Notes: a model not told the origin generated them from the letters alone. A stretch of DNA of 64,000 nt from Halobacillus amylolyticus (GCF_022921115.1 NZ_CP095075.1:3794001-3858000); one strand, 5' to 3'. Positions 52,882 through 62,943 are shown, counted from the stretch's first letter. Numbers and translations are program-made.

Positions 52882-54062
52882 GTGGATGTTTGGTGGAATG
52901 AGATATGGAATGGATTAGCAAGACTTTTTATTCAACCGTTATTTTATTGGTCTGTAATCCTCTTATTTATTTTGTCGATTCGTAGAATAAAACAAGAACG
53001 TAGAAGTTTTGGAACAAAAGTGTTTGATATATTCGCTGAAGGGAGGAGTACATGGCGTGTTTCGATCATCGGTGGGTTGCTCTTATCCTTAATAGCGATT
53101 GGCGGGGGATCGTTTTCAACTACCCCTTCTTACTTCTATTAAGTGTAGTGACTGTTATTTTAAGTCTTACATTAAAACTGACTTGGCTATCGGCTGCCTA
53201 TACATTCGGTTTGACGTACTTGTTGCTTCTAGTGGCTCCATACATACCTGCTGGCGTTCTTCCTGATGATTGGCTTGTTGTTCTAGAAAACACTTCTCTC
53301 ACAGGTGTTGCGCTGACAATGAGTGTACTATTAATCATCGAGGGTGTGATTTTGGCGAAAACCTCTTCGAGAAGAACCTTTCCTGAACGCGTCAAAGGCA
53401 ATCGTGGTAAGATGGTTGGTCAACATCGAGTGAAGAAGCTTGTCCTCATTCCAATGGTAGGTCTTCTTCCAGGTGGAATGATTGAACCTTTGGCCCCATG
53501 GTGGCCGCTATTTTCAATTGGTGAAAACAGCTATGGTTTTATACTTGTGCCTTTATTATTAGGATGGGAATGGGTTGCCCGTGCGCAAACACCGAAGTTG
53601 GTAGCCATGAAGATAGGACGTCAAACAGTGGCTATTGCTATCCTATCTTTCGTGTTATCTGTTGTGGGCTTATATGTGCCTATTCTGTCTCTTGCAGCGG
53701 TGGCAGTAAGTTTGTTAGGAAGAGAAGTGATCTACGCAGTCCACCGGATACGTGAGAATCGTCAACCGTTTTTCACAGCAGATCATAGAGGGGTAAGGAT
53801 TCTTGGGACGATACCAGGAAGTCCGGCTGATGAGATGGATTTGCTGCCAGGGGAGTTGATTGTGAGGGTGAATTCTATTCCTGTTACGTCTGTCGAAGAA
53901 TTTTACGAAGCCTTACAAACGACTGGAGCATTTAGTAAAATTGAAGTGAGAGACTTTAGAGGAGAAAATCGTTTTACACAACGTGCCATGTATGAAGGCG
54001 AGCATCATGAGCTCGGAATCTTATTTGTTCAGGAGGCTGTTCGTGAACAAATCGCGGAATAA
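52882..54062 (+). pseudogene. minJ: MinJ, division topological determinant, split by a G5-run frameshift
   Basis: MinJ links DivIVA to MinD at cell poles and septa. Two frames, 52882-53139 and one entering at about 53106, join if one G is added to the run 53104-53108, giving 393 aa (B. subtilis MinJ is about this long). The first part has LFIQPLFYWSVILLFILSIRR; the second has further membrane helices and ends in a PDZ domain (HRGVRILGTIPGSPADEMDL, ELIVRVNSIPVTSVEEFYEAL). GTG at 52882 has GAGAGGAG upstream. Sequencing error or recent slippage is more likely than ancient decay, as both halves are well conserved. Confidence 0.85.
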
Positions 54063-54073
54063 GCTCCCTTTTG

Positions 54074-54110
54074 CTAAAAGCTTTGATTTCAAGGCTTTTA
54101 GCTTTTTTTG
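54074..54110 (+). terminator. Terminator of minJ
   Basis: GCTAAAAGC/GCTTTTAGC stem followed by TTTTTTT. Confidence 0.88.
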
Positions 54111-54146
54111 TTCTAGTATAAGGGGTTGATACATAAGATTTCCTAA

Positions 54147-54161
54147 TGAAAATGATTCTCA
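54147..54161. promoter_or_regulatory. Fur box upstream of the siderophore ATPase
   Basis: TGAAAATGATTCTCA matches the 7-1-7 Fur consensus TGATAATNATTATCA at 12 of 14 defined positions. A second GATAATGATA stretch lies near 54235. Confidence 0.75.
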
Positions 54162-54298
54162 AATTCATTGACAATGGTTTATTTTGCCCATAAACTAGAA
54201 AGAGTAGATGAAATGAACGAGGATTTTTCAAAATAGATAATGATACTTAACCAACATACAAATGGAGATTCAGCATTTGTAAAGGGGAGATATAGCAT

Positions 54299-55144
54299 AT
54301 GGATTCACTGTTGGCAAACGATCTGACACTAGGGTATGGAGATCAAGTGATCATAGATTCTTTAGACATAAAGATTCCTAAAGGTGAGGTAACTGTATTA
54401 ATCGGCGGAAATGGCTGTGGAAAATCCACATTGCTTCGTTCTTTAGCACGACTATTAAAGCCTAAATCGGGGCAAGTTGTGCTTGATAGCTCGGATATAT
54501 CAAAGATGCGCACAAAAGATGTAGCTAAGAAAATGGCAATTTTGCCCCAAAGCCCGACAACGCCTGAAGGGTTAAGTGTTTATCAGCTCGTGAAGCAAGG
54601 ACGTTATCCTTACCAAAGCTGGGCAAAACGCTGGGCGCAAGAAGATGAGGAAGCCGTTAATAAAGCACTTACAGATACCAACTTATTAGAATTGAAACAC
54701 CGGTCAGTGGACTCGTTATCCGGCGGCCAACGTCAGCGTGCATGGATTGCGATGACTCTAGCACAGGATACCGATTTACTATTATTAGATGAGCCGACGA
54801 CTTACTTGGATATGTCACATCAAATCGATATACTCGATTTACTTTTTGATCTTAACAAGGATAATGGACGTACAGTTGTAATGGTTCTGCATGATATTAA
54901 CCTTGCCTGTCGATACGCTGATCACATTGTCGCTGTAAAAGATAAAACAGTCTATGCACAGGGCAAACCTGAAGATGTAATTAACTGTGATTTAATGCAG
55001 CATGTCTTTGAAATGACATGTGATGTTCGGGAAGATCCTATTTTCGGTACGCCCATGTGCATCCCCCATGGCAAAGGACGCTGCTTAATTAAGCAAGCGC
55101 AAGCAGAAGCACAAGAACAGACAGTTCAGAGACAGACGGTTTAA
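54299..55144 (+). CDS. Iron-siderophore ABC transporter ATP-binding protein (FecE/YusV type)
   Basis: 281-aa ATPase for ferric siderophore import. Walker A GGNGCGKSTLL (about 36), TPEGLSVYQLVKQGRYPYQSW (family-typical, after the Q-loop), LSGGQRQRAWIAM, LLLLDEPTTYLDM and the D-loop, H-loop VLHDIN. No permease or binding protein genes adjoin, so it probably serves several uptake systems, like YusV. The Fur box indicates iron repression. Confidence 0.9.
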   Translation: MDSLLANDLTLGYGDQVIIDSLDIKIPKGEVTVLIGGNGCGKSTLLRSLARLLKPKSGQVVLDSSDISKMRTKDVAKKMAILPQSPTTPEGLSVYQLVKQGRYPYQSWAKRWAQEDEEAVNKALTDTNLLELKHRSVDSLSGGQRQRAWIAMTLAQDTDLLLLDEPTTYLDMSHQIDILDLLFDLNKDNGRTVVMVLHDINLACRYADHIVAVKDKTVYAQGKPEDVINCDLMQHVFEMTCDVREDPIFGTPMCIPHGKGRCLIKQAQAEAQEQTVQRQTV

Positions 55145-55148
55145 ATTT

Positions 55149-55194
55149 AAAAAAGTCACGAATGGGCAAAAATTCCTATTTGTGGCTTTTTTTT
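55149..55194 (+). terminator. Terminator of the siderophore ATPase gene
   Basis: AAAAAGTCACGAATGGG pairs with CCTATTTGTGGCTTTTT, ending in eight T residues. Confidence 0.85.
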
Positions 55195-55282
55195 ATGGAT
55201 GAGTTCGTGTAAAATTTTGAATAAAGAGATAAGATTAATACGTATAGGAGTATGTAATGAATTCGGAAATGAGGAGATAGGT

Positions 55283-57354
55283 ATGAAATTCATCGAAGGG
55301 TTACATAAGGGGAACAGCCTGCAAAAAGCAGTGTTTCAAGCACCAGATAGGCATGTCCTCCGTATCCTTATGGAGGGGATGTCCGATTTTGTGTTCCTCA
55401 TGGAAGTCATTGATTACGATATGTATAAATATTTATATATAAATCATACGTCTGAACAGTGTTATCAGCTGGACCGCTCGAATTGGGAGGGGAAGCTGAT
55501 AGAAGATATGCTTGAACCTGAGAATGCGTCGTACATAAAAAGCCATTATAATCAAGTTGTTGAGACAGCTGCACCTGTTACGTATAGAGATACAGTAGAT
55601 ATTAATGGGTATGAATTTGCCGGGCAGACCTTACTGACGCCATTTAGGGACGAAACAGGCAAGGTCGTCCAAATATTAGCGATCACAAGAGATATTACTG
55701 AACTTGCTAAAAAGGAGCAAGAACTTGATACAGTTAATGCTGTCTATCGTTCTTTACTAAAAAATACAGCAGATGCGATTCTTATTGTAAATCTTGACGG
55801 GGAAGTCTTAGAGTCCAATCTAGCTTTCGAAAAATTGTACGGATTTACAAAGGAAGAATTAAAGGAAGACCGCTTTCCTTTTGTTCCCTTTTCCTTGAAG
55901 TCGGAAGCAGATGAACTAATTGAAAAAGCAGTCCGGAAAAAGCATATCTCCGCTTATGAAACGAAACGTCGTCATAAAAATGGAGTCTGGATCGATGTCT
56001 CAGTGAGCGTTTCACCTATATATGGGAACGATGGAGACGTCATAGGAGTTAGTTCGGTCGTAAGAAACATTAGTGAACAAAAGGTCATGAATCAGAAGTT
56101 AAAAGCGATTCATTCTCGGTATCAATCCTTGTTTGAATTTAACCCATACCCTGTCGTCACATTAACATTAAGAGGAACAATTACAAAGGCCAATCCAGCT
56201 ATGCTCCAAATGCCCAACTTCGAGGAAGAAGAACTTCTGCATTCCTCTTTTACAAAATGGATCCACGAGGAAGACATAGATCATGTCCATCAGCATATAC
56301 GAGGAAGCTTCTCTGGAAAGAAAATATGGTTTCAAACCCGGTTGATCGCAAGGAGGGCTGAAAGGATTGTAAACGTATTCCTGACTCCGATTTTAACGGG
56401 ACAGCGAAAAGCGGGTATGTATGCCATTTTGGAAGATATTACTGAAAAAGAGGTAACAATGAGAGCATTAAAACAAAGTGAGGCTAAGTTTAAGCTGATT
56501 GCCGATCATTCACAAGACCTTATTTCTGTCTTTAGCCCTTATGGAAAACTTATGTATGGGTCCCCCTCGCATGTGGACTTTTTTGGCTTTGACCCTGTTG
56601 ATGCTGATGTTGATAAAATAGCGACAGTTGTCCATCCAAAAGAAATGGATCAATTAGTTGAAAGTTTTTGTTCATTGTTATAGGGGTACACACCCATTTT
56701 CTATGAATCCTCGGTTCTTGAATTCTCTCAAAGAATGGATATGGTTTGAAGGGGGACCCCTGTGTTAGATGATCAAACTAGGGTGACTCACATTGTTGTA
56801 GTTTGTCGAGACATCACTGGACAAATCAATTATGAAGAGATGCTGAAGAGATATGCCTTCTATGACTATTTGACAGAGTTACCGAATCGCCGAAAGTTTG
56901 AAGATTGTTTAACGGAAACTTTGGTACAATCGAGAGAAGGTCGTGGTCTGTTTGCGCTTCTTTATTTGGACGGCGATAGTTTTAAACAGATCAATGATGA
57001 GCTTGGTCACGATAAAGGGGATGCTTTTCTAAAATTAATAGGCAGGCGGCTGACCCATTGGGGGATAGCAAGGCTGTCATTGCAAGGATCGGTGGGGACG
57101 AGTTTGCTATTTTACTTAAGGATTTAGATGGTATTGAGGAAGCAAGGAAGAAGGCAGAGGATTTGCTTATTAAACTTAGAGAACCCTATCAAGTTAGTGA
57201 ACATATCGTTTATTCTTCATTTTCTATTGGTGTATCCTTTTATCCGTTCGATGCCGATACGAAAGAAGAACTATTTCACAGGTCTGACCAGGCGTTATAT
57301 TATGGGAAACAACAAGGTAAGGACACGATATTTTTTTATCAAGATATTAACTGA
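55283..57354 (+). pseudogene. PAS-GGDEF diguanylate cyclase, three homopolymer frameshifts
   Basis: Would encode about 690 aa: four PAS-like domains (from about 20; ITRDITELAKKEQELD, VVRNISEQK, LEDITEKE and CRDITGQINYEEML mark the PAS ends) and a GGDEF domain (YDYLTELPNRRKFED, LYLDGDSFKQINDELGHDKGD, ARIGGDEFAILL). As given, the frame breaks at T5 56665-56669 (one T too many), G5 56751-56755 and G5 57060-57064 (one G too few each); correcting these gives one open frame. The GGDEF motif is intact; the RxxD inhibitory site is not seen. Product would make c-di-GMP, the ligand of the riboswitch in this window. Broken gene or sequencing error cannot be separated. Confidence 0.8.
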
Positions 57355-57358
57355 AAAC

Positions 57359-57406
57359 AAAGGATGGCTTCGGATCCTAACATTCAGGAACCCGAACCCA
57401 TCCTTC
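57359..57406. terminator. Hairpin between convergent genes
   Basis: AAGGATGG..TCGG.TCCT pairs with AGGA..CCGA..CCATCCTT. Short T tract; bidirectional use possible. Confidence 0.65.
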
Positions 57407-57408
57407 AG

Positions 57409-58062
57409 TTATTTATTTGGGATCTCTTGTAAGTCAGTTAATATGTGGTTCGGTTTTAAGCCTAGTTCAGGCCACTTTGCTCCATTACGATTTACCCAGG
57501 CAGTATGAAAGCCATAGTGTGTGGCCCCAGCAATATCCCATGGATTACTTGAGAAGAAAAGAATCTCTTCTTTTTGTTGATTCAGCTTACTTTGCGCAAA
57601 TTGATAAGCCTCTGGGTGAGGTTTATACACTTTCGTATCATCTGCACTAATGAGTGAAAAGGTGTTGGTAAGCTGATTGTTTTCAAGCAGCGGCTGTAAC
57701 ATGGACCGTGTTCCATTTGAGAAGATCGTCAATTGTTTATCAGGATTTTTTTCAGCCAAATGAGATACTTCAGAGTATGGTTGCAAATGTTGATATTGGT
57801 CCATCAGTTTTTGAACGGTCTCGTCATTATATTTTACGTCGTTCATGGCAAGTGCATCAACTAAAGCCCACTTTGTAACGGTATCAAAAGGTTGATACCC
57901 TTGAATAAGCTGACGAATCATAAAATAATGAACTTGACGTTGCCGCCACTCTTCACTTATTGATGGTCCCTTCTCTGGATAATGACCGTGTATCGTATCT
58001 TTAACTGAATGGACGTCAAATAAGGTTCCATACGCATCAAATACATAAGCTTGGTAACTCAT
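57409..58062 (-). CDS. Haloacid dehalogenase, type II (HAD superfamily)
   Basis: 217-aa HAD hydrolase of the L-2-haloacid dehalogenase group: nucleophile Asp in VFDAYGTLFDV (about 9), motif II FSNGTRSML, Lys and HPEAY in KVYKPHPEAYQFA, and the SSNPWDIAGA motif typical of L-DEX enzymes. It would convert 2-haloalkanoates to hydroxyacids, although a general phosphatase role cannot be excluded. Confidence 0.88.
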   Translation of the reverse strand: MSYQAYVFDAYGTLFDVHSVKDTIHGHYPEKGPSISEEWRQRQVHYFMIRQLIQGYQPFDTVTKWALVDALAMNDVKYNDETVQKLMDQYQHLQPYSEVSHLAEKNPDKQLTIFSNGTRSMLQPLLENNQLTNTFSLISADDTKVYKPHPEAYQFAQSKLNQQKEEILFFSSNPWDIAGATHYGFHTAWVNRNGAKWPELGLKPNHILTDLQEIPNK

Positions 58063-58596
58063 CAGGAATCGCTCCTTTCTCAGTTTAGCGTACCCTTTCC
58101 TGTTTTTGGTTAAACGAGTAAAGGATGACAGACGAGATACAAGAAGAGTACACTAATGACTAGAAGAGCCGGGGAGGGCTATGAACATGCTGTATCATGG
58201 GTATCGGACATTTTTGCGACAAGAGAAAATCGATATGTAAAATGGTTCATCTATTTAGCGATCCGCAGGGAAGCTGTTCAAAGCATTGCTGCTCCTGTGT
58301 TCCTGCATTCACTTGTCCATCACTCATTTGCACACCCTGGCGTTTCGTCCTCCCTCAGTTAGGTCATTCCCTTTTTGTATGGGGAATGGCCTTTTTCATC
58401 ATACTTGTATGGAAGGACAAGGGAACGAGCCTGCGCGGTGATCGTTTGCGTCTGGTTCGGAGAACGGAAGACGTTCACAAAAAATTCATGAGGATGGAGA
58501 CACTTTCTGCTCTTGCTTTATGCTAATTCATGATATGATTTGTTAGATAGAATATTTATATTAAAATTGTATTTTCAATAGAGAAAGGGTAAGACG
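58063..58596 (+). other. 534-bp stretch with a terminator but no convincing gene
   Basis: Between the HAD gene and the ctaA-like gene. Short frames exist (for instance ATG at 58182 after GGGGAGGG, 19 aa ending KIDM), none recognised. An intrinsic terminator at 58362-58396 suggests that 58150-58396 is transcribed, as a small RNA or attenuated leader. The remaining 200 nt before ctaA shows no structure I can name. Confidence 0.4.
58362..58396 (+). terminator. Orphan terminator
   Basis: GGTCATTCCC/GGGAATGGCC 10-bp stem followed by TTTTT with no recognised gene before it. Confidence 0.8.
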
Positions 58597-59478
58597 ATGA
58601 AGAAATTCTCAGTTTTAACTACATTCGTCACTTTTCTTGCACTCATCCTTGGAAATTTGGTTGTGGCAACGAAATCAGGTGATGCTTGCGGAACGACATG
58701 GCCGGTTTGTAATGGGTCAATCTTTCCGGATATTACAAACTACCACGTAATCATTGAATATTCCCATCGCTTAATGGTTCCATTACTTGCTATGCTTACG
58801 TTTATTAATGCGGTAGGGGCAATCTATAAGCATCGTGAAAGACGTTCTGTCTTTATCTTGGCGGTTATGAGCCTTGGTATGCTTGTCTTTCAATCATTAA
58901 TCGGCGGCTTGAACGTCTTATTGGGAACACCTCCAGGGTTTACAACATTAGACGTTACATTCAGTCAAATTCTTCTGCTCATATTAGTGTTACTCAGCTA
59001 CAGTCTTCATACAAAGAAAGTTGAACTGGATAAGACGAGCTGGTCAACGGTCAGCCAGAGTTACCGTGCCTTTCTAATAGGGTTTTCGATTTATATGGTT
59101 CAAGTCATCTTAGGTGCATTCTTCAAGCATAGTGCAGCTAGTAATGTGATGCTTGATATCCCTGCAATGGAGTATTTGACGAAAAGTGAATCAATTGCCA
59201 ACATGCTTTACTCGCTTCACTGGGTTGCGACAGTGGTCATTTTCGTTGCCGCTATTTGGTTCGTTATTTATGCGTCGAAATTTAAATACCATATCACATT
59301 ATCATGGTTGTATTTAATCTCGATCTTGCTGAATGCTGTTGTTGGATTTGTGATTGTCGTGACAGGAAATGTTGTCATTGCTTCTTCGCTTCACATGATT
59401 CTGTCAACGATAACAACTGTGATTGGCGGCTGCATCCTAGGCGGGTATTGGTTTAAATTGCAAAAGAGAACGGTATAA
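58597..59478 (+). CDS. COX15/CtaA-like haem A synthase homologue, divergent
   Basis: 293-aa protein with about eight membrane helices. The first half has CGTTWPVC (Cys31, Cys38) and EYSHRLM (His57) like haem A synthase, and SLHWVATV and SLHMILST histidines in the second half. However, the histidine of helix 4 is replaced (TTLDVTFSQ in place of the ALHFG-type motif), and the second-loop cysteine pair and RHTES motif are missing (FFKHSAASN). It is therefore a paralogue whose haem A synthase activity is doubtful. No ctaB or cytochrome oxidase genes adjoin. Confidence 0.8.
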   Translation: MKKFSVLTTFVTFLALILGNLVVATKSGDACGTTWPVCNGSIFPDITNYHVIIEYSHRLMVPLLAMLTFINAVGAIYKHRERRSVFILAVMSLGMLVFQSLIGGLNVLLGTPPGFTTLDVTFSQILLLILVLLSYSLHTKKVELDKTSWSTVSQSYRAFLIGFSIYMVQVILGAFFKHSAASNVMLDIPAMEYLTKSESIANMLYSLHWVATVVIFVAAIWFVIYASKFKYHITLSWLYLISILLNAVVGFVIVVTGNVVIASSLHMILSTITTVIGGCILGGYWFKLQKRTV

Positions 59479-59538
59479 TTCATTTGTGAGGCGCTGGTGA
59501 AAGCTTGGCTTTTACCCCGTCCTTTTATGTAAAAAAAT

Positions 59539-59590
59539 AAAAGCTATCCTGGTAAAGTTTTAAGATGAACTTTATCAGGATAGCTTTTTT
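59539..59590. terminator. Bidirectional terminator
   Basis: AAAAGCTATCCTG..AAAGTT/AACTTT..CAGGATAGCTTTTTT between convergent ctaA-like and SNF2 genes. Confidence 0.9.
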
Positions 59591-59612
59591 ATCCTTCATG
59601 AGGGACAGTTAC

Positions 59613-62600
59613 TTATTGAAACAGTTCTCGAATCTCCTTTTCGCTTAACGATGTAAGCATCGATTCGCCCGGTTGGATAATCTGGTCAACTAAATCCCGT
59701 TTTTTCTGCTGCAGCTGGAAAATTCGCTCTTCAATCGTTCCCTCAGAAATCATACGGATGACCTGAACGACTTTCTCCTGACCGATCCGATGGGCACGGC
59801 CAGCCGCTTGCTCCTCAATAGCCGGATTCCACCATAAGTCATAGAGAATCACGGTGTCTGCTCCCGTTAGATTCAAGCCTGTACCGCCAGCTTTCAAGGA
59901 AATAAAGAAGGCATCTTTATCGCCTTCATTAAATTGCTCAACCATGTCAACACGCTGCTCACTTTTCGTGTTGCCGTCTAAATAAAAAGCGTCAATTCCC
60001 GTCTCTGATAATTCTTGATGAAGAATTTTTAACATGCTTGAGAATTGGGAAAAAATAAGCACGCGATGGCCACTGCTTTTCAATTCGGAAGCTAGTTCTT
60101 TAAGTTGCTCAAGTTTCCCGGATTCCCCTTCATAATTTTCTAGGAATAGTGCCGGATGACAGCAAATTTGACGAAGGCGTGTGAGTCCGGCTAAGATTTC
60201 GAGTTTTCCACGCTGAATTCCTTTCGTAGCAATTGTTTCCTGGATATCTGACTGAATTTTTTCTAGATAAGCTAAATAGACTTCCTTTTGTTCCCGTGTC
60301 AGTTCAGAATACTGCACCGTCTCTAGCTTATCTGGCAGTTCTTCAAGGACCTCCGTCTTCATCCGTCTTAAAATGAACGGGCGGGTCATGCGGGCAATTT
60401 TTTCTGGCTTCATTTGCAGGAACTTCTTTTTACTCGTGTAAAATCCCGGCATGATCGTTCGAAATAATGACCAAAGCTCATTCAAAGAGTTCTCGATGGG
60501 TGTGCCGCTTAACGCGAAACGATGGGTGGCTCGTAAGCTACGAACGGCTTGGGCCGTTTTCGTTGCTTCATTCTTAATCGCTTGTGCCTCATCTAAGATC
60601 ATTGCGTGAAAGGTCATTTCCTTATAGGCAGGGGCGTCCTGTCTAAGTAAGGGATAGGAAGTGATCAAAATATCTGCCGTGCTTTGTTCGATCTGTTCCC
60701 TGCGTGTCATAGGATCGCCAGTGATTACTTGAACCGACAATGTCGGGGAAAATTTCTCGAACTCTTTTTTCCAATTGTAAACGAGTGATGCCGGTGTAAT
60801 GATCAGGGCCGGGTTTTCCATAAGCTGCTGTTCTTTTTCATACAGAAGAAAGGCAATACTTTGGACCGTTTTTCCAAGTCCCATGTCATCGGCTAATACA
60901 CCGCCTAACCCATAAGTAGCAAGAGTCTTCAACCAGCGAAAACCTGTTAGCTGATAAGAACGGAGATCGGCTTCCAGACGATCAGGTGGATCAACCATCA
61001 GTGATTCCGGAGATTGCAGACGCTGAACGAGCTGATTAAATCGTTCATCGCGCTCTTTTGCTTCGAGACGAAGGGCGTCATCTACTTGTAGGCTGCGTGC
61101 CTTAGAAACTTGTAAAGAGTGGTCATCGATATCTGATGCACTCAAATCAAGTTCATCTGCAAGTCGCTGAAATCGTTCAAAGGAATCTGAGGTGAGCGAG
61201 AGTAAGGCACCGTCAGATAAACGATAGTATTTCCTTCGTTCAATAGCAGCTTTCAAGGCAGACGTCACATCATCGTTTGATATGCCTTCAATTCCAAAGC
61301 TTACATCAAGCCAACTGCCATCACTTTCGATTTGAACGGATGGGATAAGCTCACGATGTTGGTTGTCGAGCAGCGAACGAACAGATGAAGATGTGTACAC
61401 TTCAGCCAGCTCACGCAGTTCTGGTAAATACTCACTGATAAATTCTTCAAGGACCTCATCCTCTTCAATATAAACCGTTTCCCCGTCAAACTTAAATTCG
61501 GCTTGTTCAATGATTTGGATGATCGCTTGTTCAGTCTCACTTTCACGTTGAATAATCACCTGGCTTGAGGGTTCGAATTTAGTGAAAGGGTGAATTGTAT
61601 GCTCTCCGTAATGAAACTGCACATCAATTGTCAATGACCAATTGGTAAAGTCAAGATAGACCTGAGGCTTCAGCTCTTCTTGAATAATTTTTTCTTGTGC
61701 TGTTTGGTTTAGCTGCACATCGGCAATCGTTTCGAGTTCGGGAAGAACGTAAGAAACGATTCCTTCCATATCCATTTGGCCGACGGTGTGGTTTCCGTTC
61801 GAATTATAGGGAAGCAGTGAGTGTAATGTGCGAACAATCTCTTCTTTTTTTCGATCAAGCAAATAAAACCCAGCATCTTTGTAAAGAAGATGATAATCCT
61901 TTAAATATTCATAGGATTTCAGCTGATTCATATGCATATGATAGCTTCCGCGTTCTTCAGAAATGTAAAAGGAGAGGTCAGGGAATTCCTCATTTACGTG
62001 TAAAGCTCCTGTATTTTCTCCACGTTCAATCACTTCACAATGTTGATTTGCAAGCAGCTGAAGTAAATCAGGTGCGAGAGAAGGGGGGAGAGTTAATATC
62101 TTCTGCTCCCCGGTATTCCAGTGACGATCGTAAAAAAGCTCTTGTTCGTAGGCGCGTGATAGCATCTGAAAGACGTGCTCATCTTGATCTGTTAAATAAT
62201 GTTCAGCGGGATCATAGCTAAACTTTTTTGAAAGCCTGTATGGTTGTTCTCGTTGAATATGCTGGAGGAGTTCACGAATATCTTTGATCACGTAAGCATA
62301 ATTTTCTCCGAGCTTCAGTTCTATGCCAAGGGTCTTGCTGCCTAATAATGATTGAATATGCAAGAAGTAGTCGATGTGTAAAGGGCGTTTAGCAGCACGA
62401 GTGTACTTATTCTCTTGACGGTCTCGGAATGCTTCGGAAAGTCTTGTGCCGAAGACGCGGTCATTCTTCATTGGTGCAAATTGTTCTTGGTTCTCGACCT
62501 TTTGTGTCTTCGGTGATGAATGCAAAATGGCTTGTTCACGAATAGCAAAGAGAACGGCCGCGATGTGCTTACAGCTATAGTAAGAATTGTAAGCAGGACA

Positions 62601-62843
62601 TTCACAAGTCGCCTCTAAGTCGTCATCTTCAAAAAAGAAAACGCGTACTTCATAATCATGAGTACCCGTTACTACAGCGCGCCAGGATCTGATGGCGCTA
62701 TTGTGGGAAAGTCCGTACACTTTACCCTGGTTGTAGTATTTCTTCCCACGTTCGTAAAACGTTTCACCGGTTATTTTCTTTATATCATTAGGTTGTAAAA
62801 GGTATGACTGCATAGCTGGCATCCTAACTGTCTTTTTTTTCAT
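59613..62843 (-). CDS. SNF2-family helicase with SWIM zinc finger
   Basis: 1076-aa DNA translocase. An N-terminal SWIM finger (CECPAYNSYYSCKH, about 85-98), a long middle region of the bacterial SNF2-associated type, then the SF2 core: LADDMGLGKTVQSIAFL (Walker A, about 655), LDEAQAIKN (DEAQ box), LSGTPIENSL, and the C-terminal helicase part with VLIFSQFSSMLKIL and AAGRAHRIGQEK. The target process is unknown; relatives act on nucleoprotein complexes. Single gene on the minus strand. Confidence 0.92.
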   Translation of the reverse strand: MKKKTVRMPAMQSYLLQPNDIKKITGETFYERGKKYYNQGKVYGLSHNSAIRSWRAVVTGTHDYEVRVFFFEDDDLEATCECPAYNSYYSCKHIAAVLFAIREQAILHSSPKTQKVENQEQFAPMKNDRVFGTRLSEAFRDRQENKYTRAAKRPLHIDYFLHIQSLLGSKTLGIELKLGENYAYVIKDIRELLQHIQREQPYRLSKKFSYDPAEHYLTDQDEHVFQMLSRAYEQELFYDRHWNTGEQKILTLPPSLAPDLLQLLANQHCEVIERGENTGALHVNEEFPDLSFYISEERGSYHMHMNQLKSYEYLKDYHLLYKDAGFYLLDRKKEEIVRTLHSLLPYNSNGNHTVGQMDMEGIVSYVLPELETIADVQLNQTAQEKIIQEELKPQVYLDFTNWSLTIDVQFHYGEHTIHPFTKFEPSSQVIIQRESETEQAIIQIIEQAEFKFDGETVYIEEDEVLEEFISEYLPELRELAEVYTSSSVRSLLDNQHRELIPSVQIESDGSWLDVSFGIEGISNDDVTSALKAAIERRKYYRLSDGALLSLTSDSFERFQRLADELDLSASDIDDHSLQVSKARSLQVDDALRLEAKERDERFNQLVQRLQSPESLMVDPPDRLEADLRSYQLTGFRWLKTLATYGLGGVLADDMGLGKTVQSIAFLLYEKEQQLMENPALIITPASLVYNWKKEFEKFSPTLSVQVITGDPMTRREQIEQSTADILITSYPLLRQDAPAYKEMTFHAMILDEAQAIKNEATKTAQAVRSLRATHRFALSGTPIENSLNELWSLFRTIMPGFYTSKKKFLQMKPEKIARMTRPFILRRMKTEVLEELPDKLETVQYSELTREQKEVYLAYLEKIQSDIQETIATKGIQRGKLEILAGLTRLRQICCHPALFLENYEGESGKLEQLKELASELKSSGHRVLIFSQFSSMLKILHQELSETGIDAFYLDGNTKSEQRVDMVEQFNEGDKDAFFISLKAGGTGLNLTGADTVILYDLWWNPAIEEQAAGRAHRIGQEKVVQVIRMISEGTIEERIFQLQQKKRDLVDQIIQPGESMLTSLSEKEIRELFQ

Positions 62844-62890
62844 TATAACAGGAGAAGGGGTGACATTTCTTCCTAAAGCCCTGTTTCCTT

Positions 62891-62943
62891 TTTTCTTCCA
62901 CCTCAGGTCATCCAGTATCTGGATGACCTGAGGTGGAGGAAAA
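62891..62943. repeat. Strong perfect hairpin, 25-bp arms, 3-nt loop
   Basis: CCACCTCAGGTCATCCAG-TAT-CTGGATGACCTGAGGTGG, core perfect and extended to 25 pairs with one G-T wobble. It lies 48 nt upstream of the SNF2 start. No T tract suits termination on the plus strand; it may be a terminator-like or regulatory cruciform. Confidence 0.7.

Noticed and set aside
58197..58526. 109-aa cysteine-rich frame
   Set aside because: It runs through an intrinsic terminator hairpin, lacks a ribosome site and resembles nothing known.
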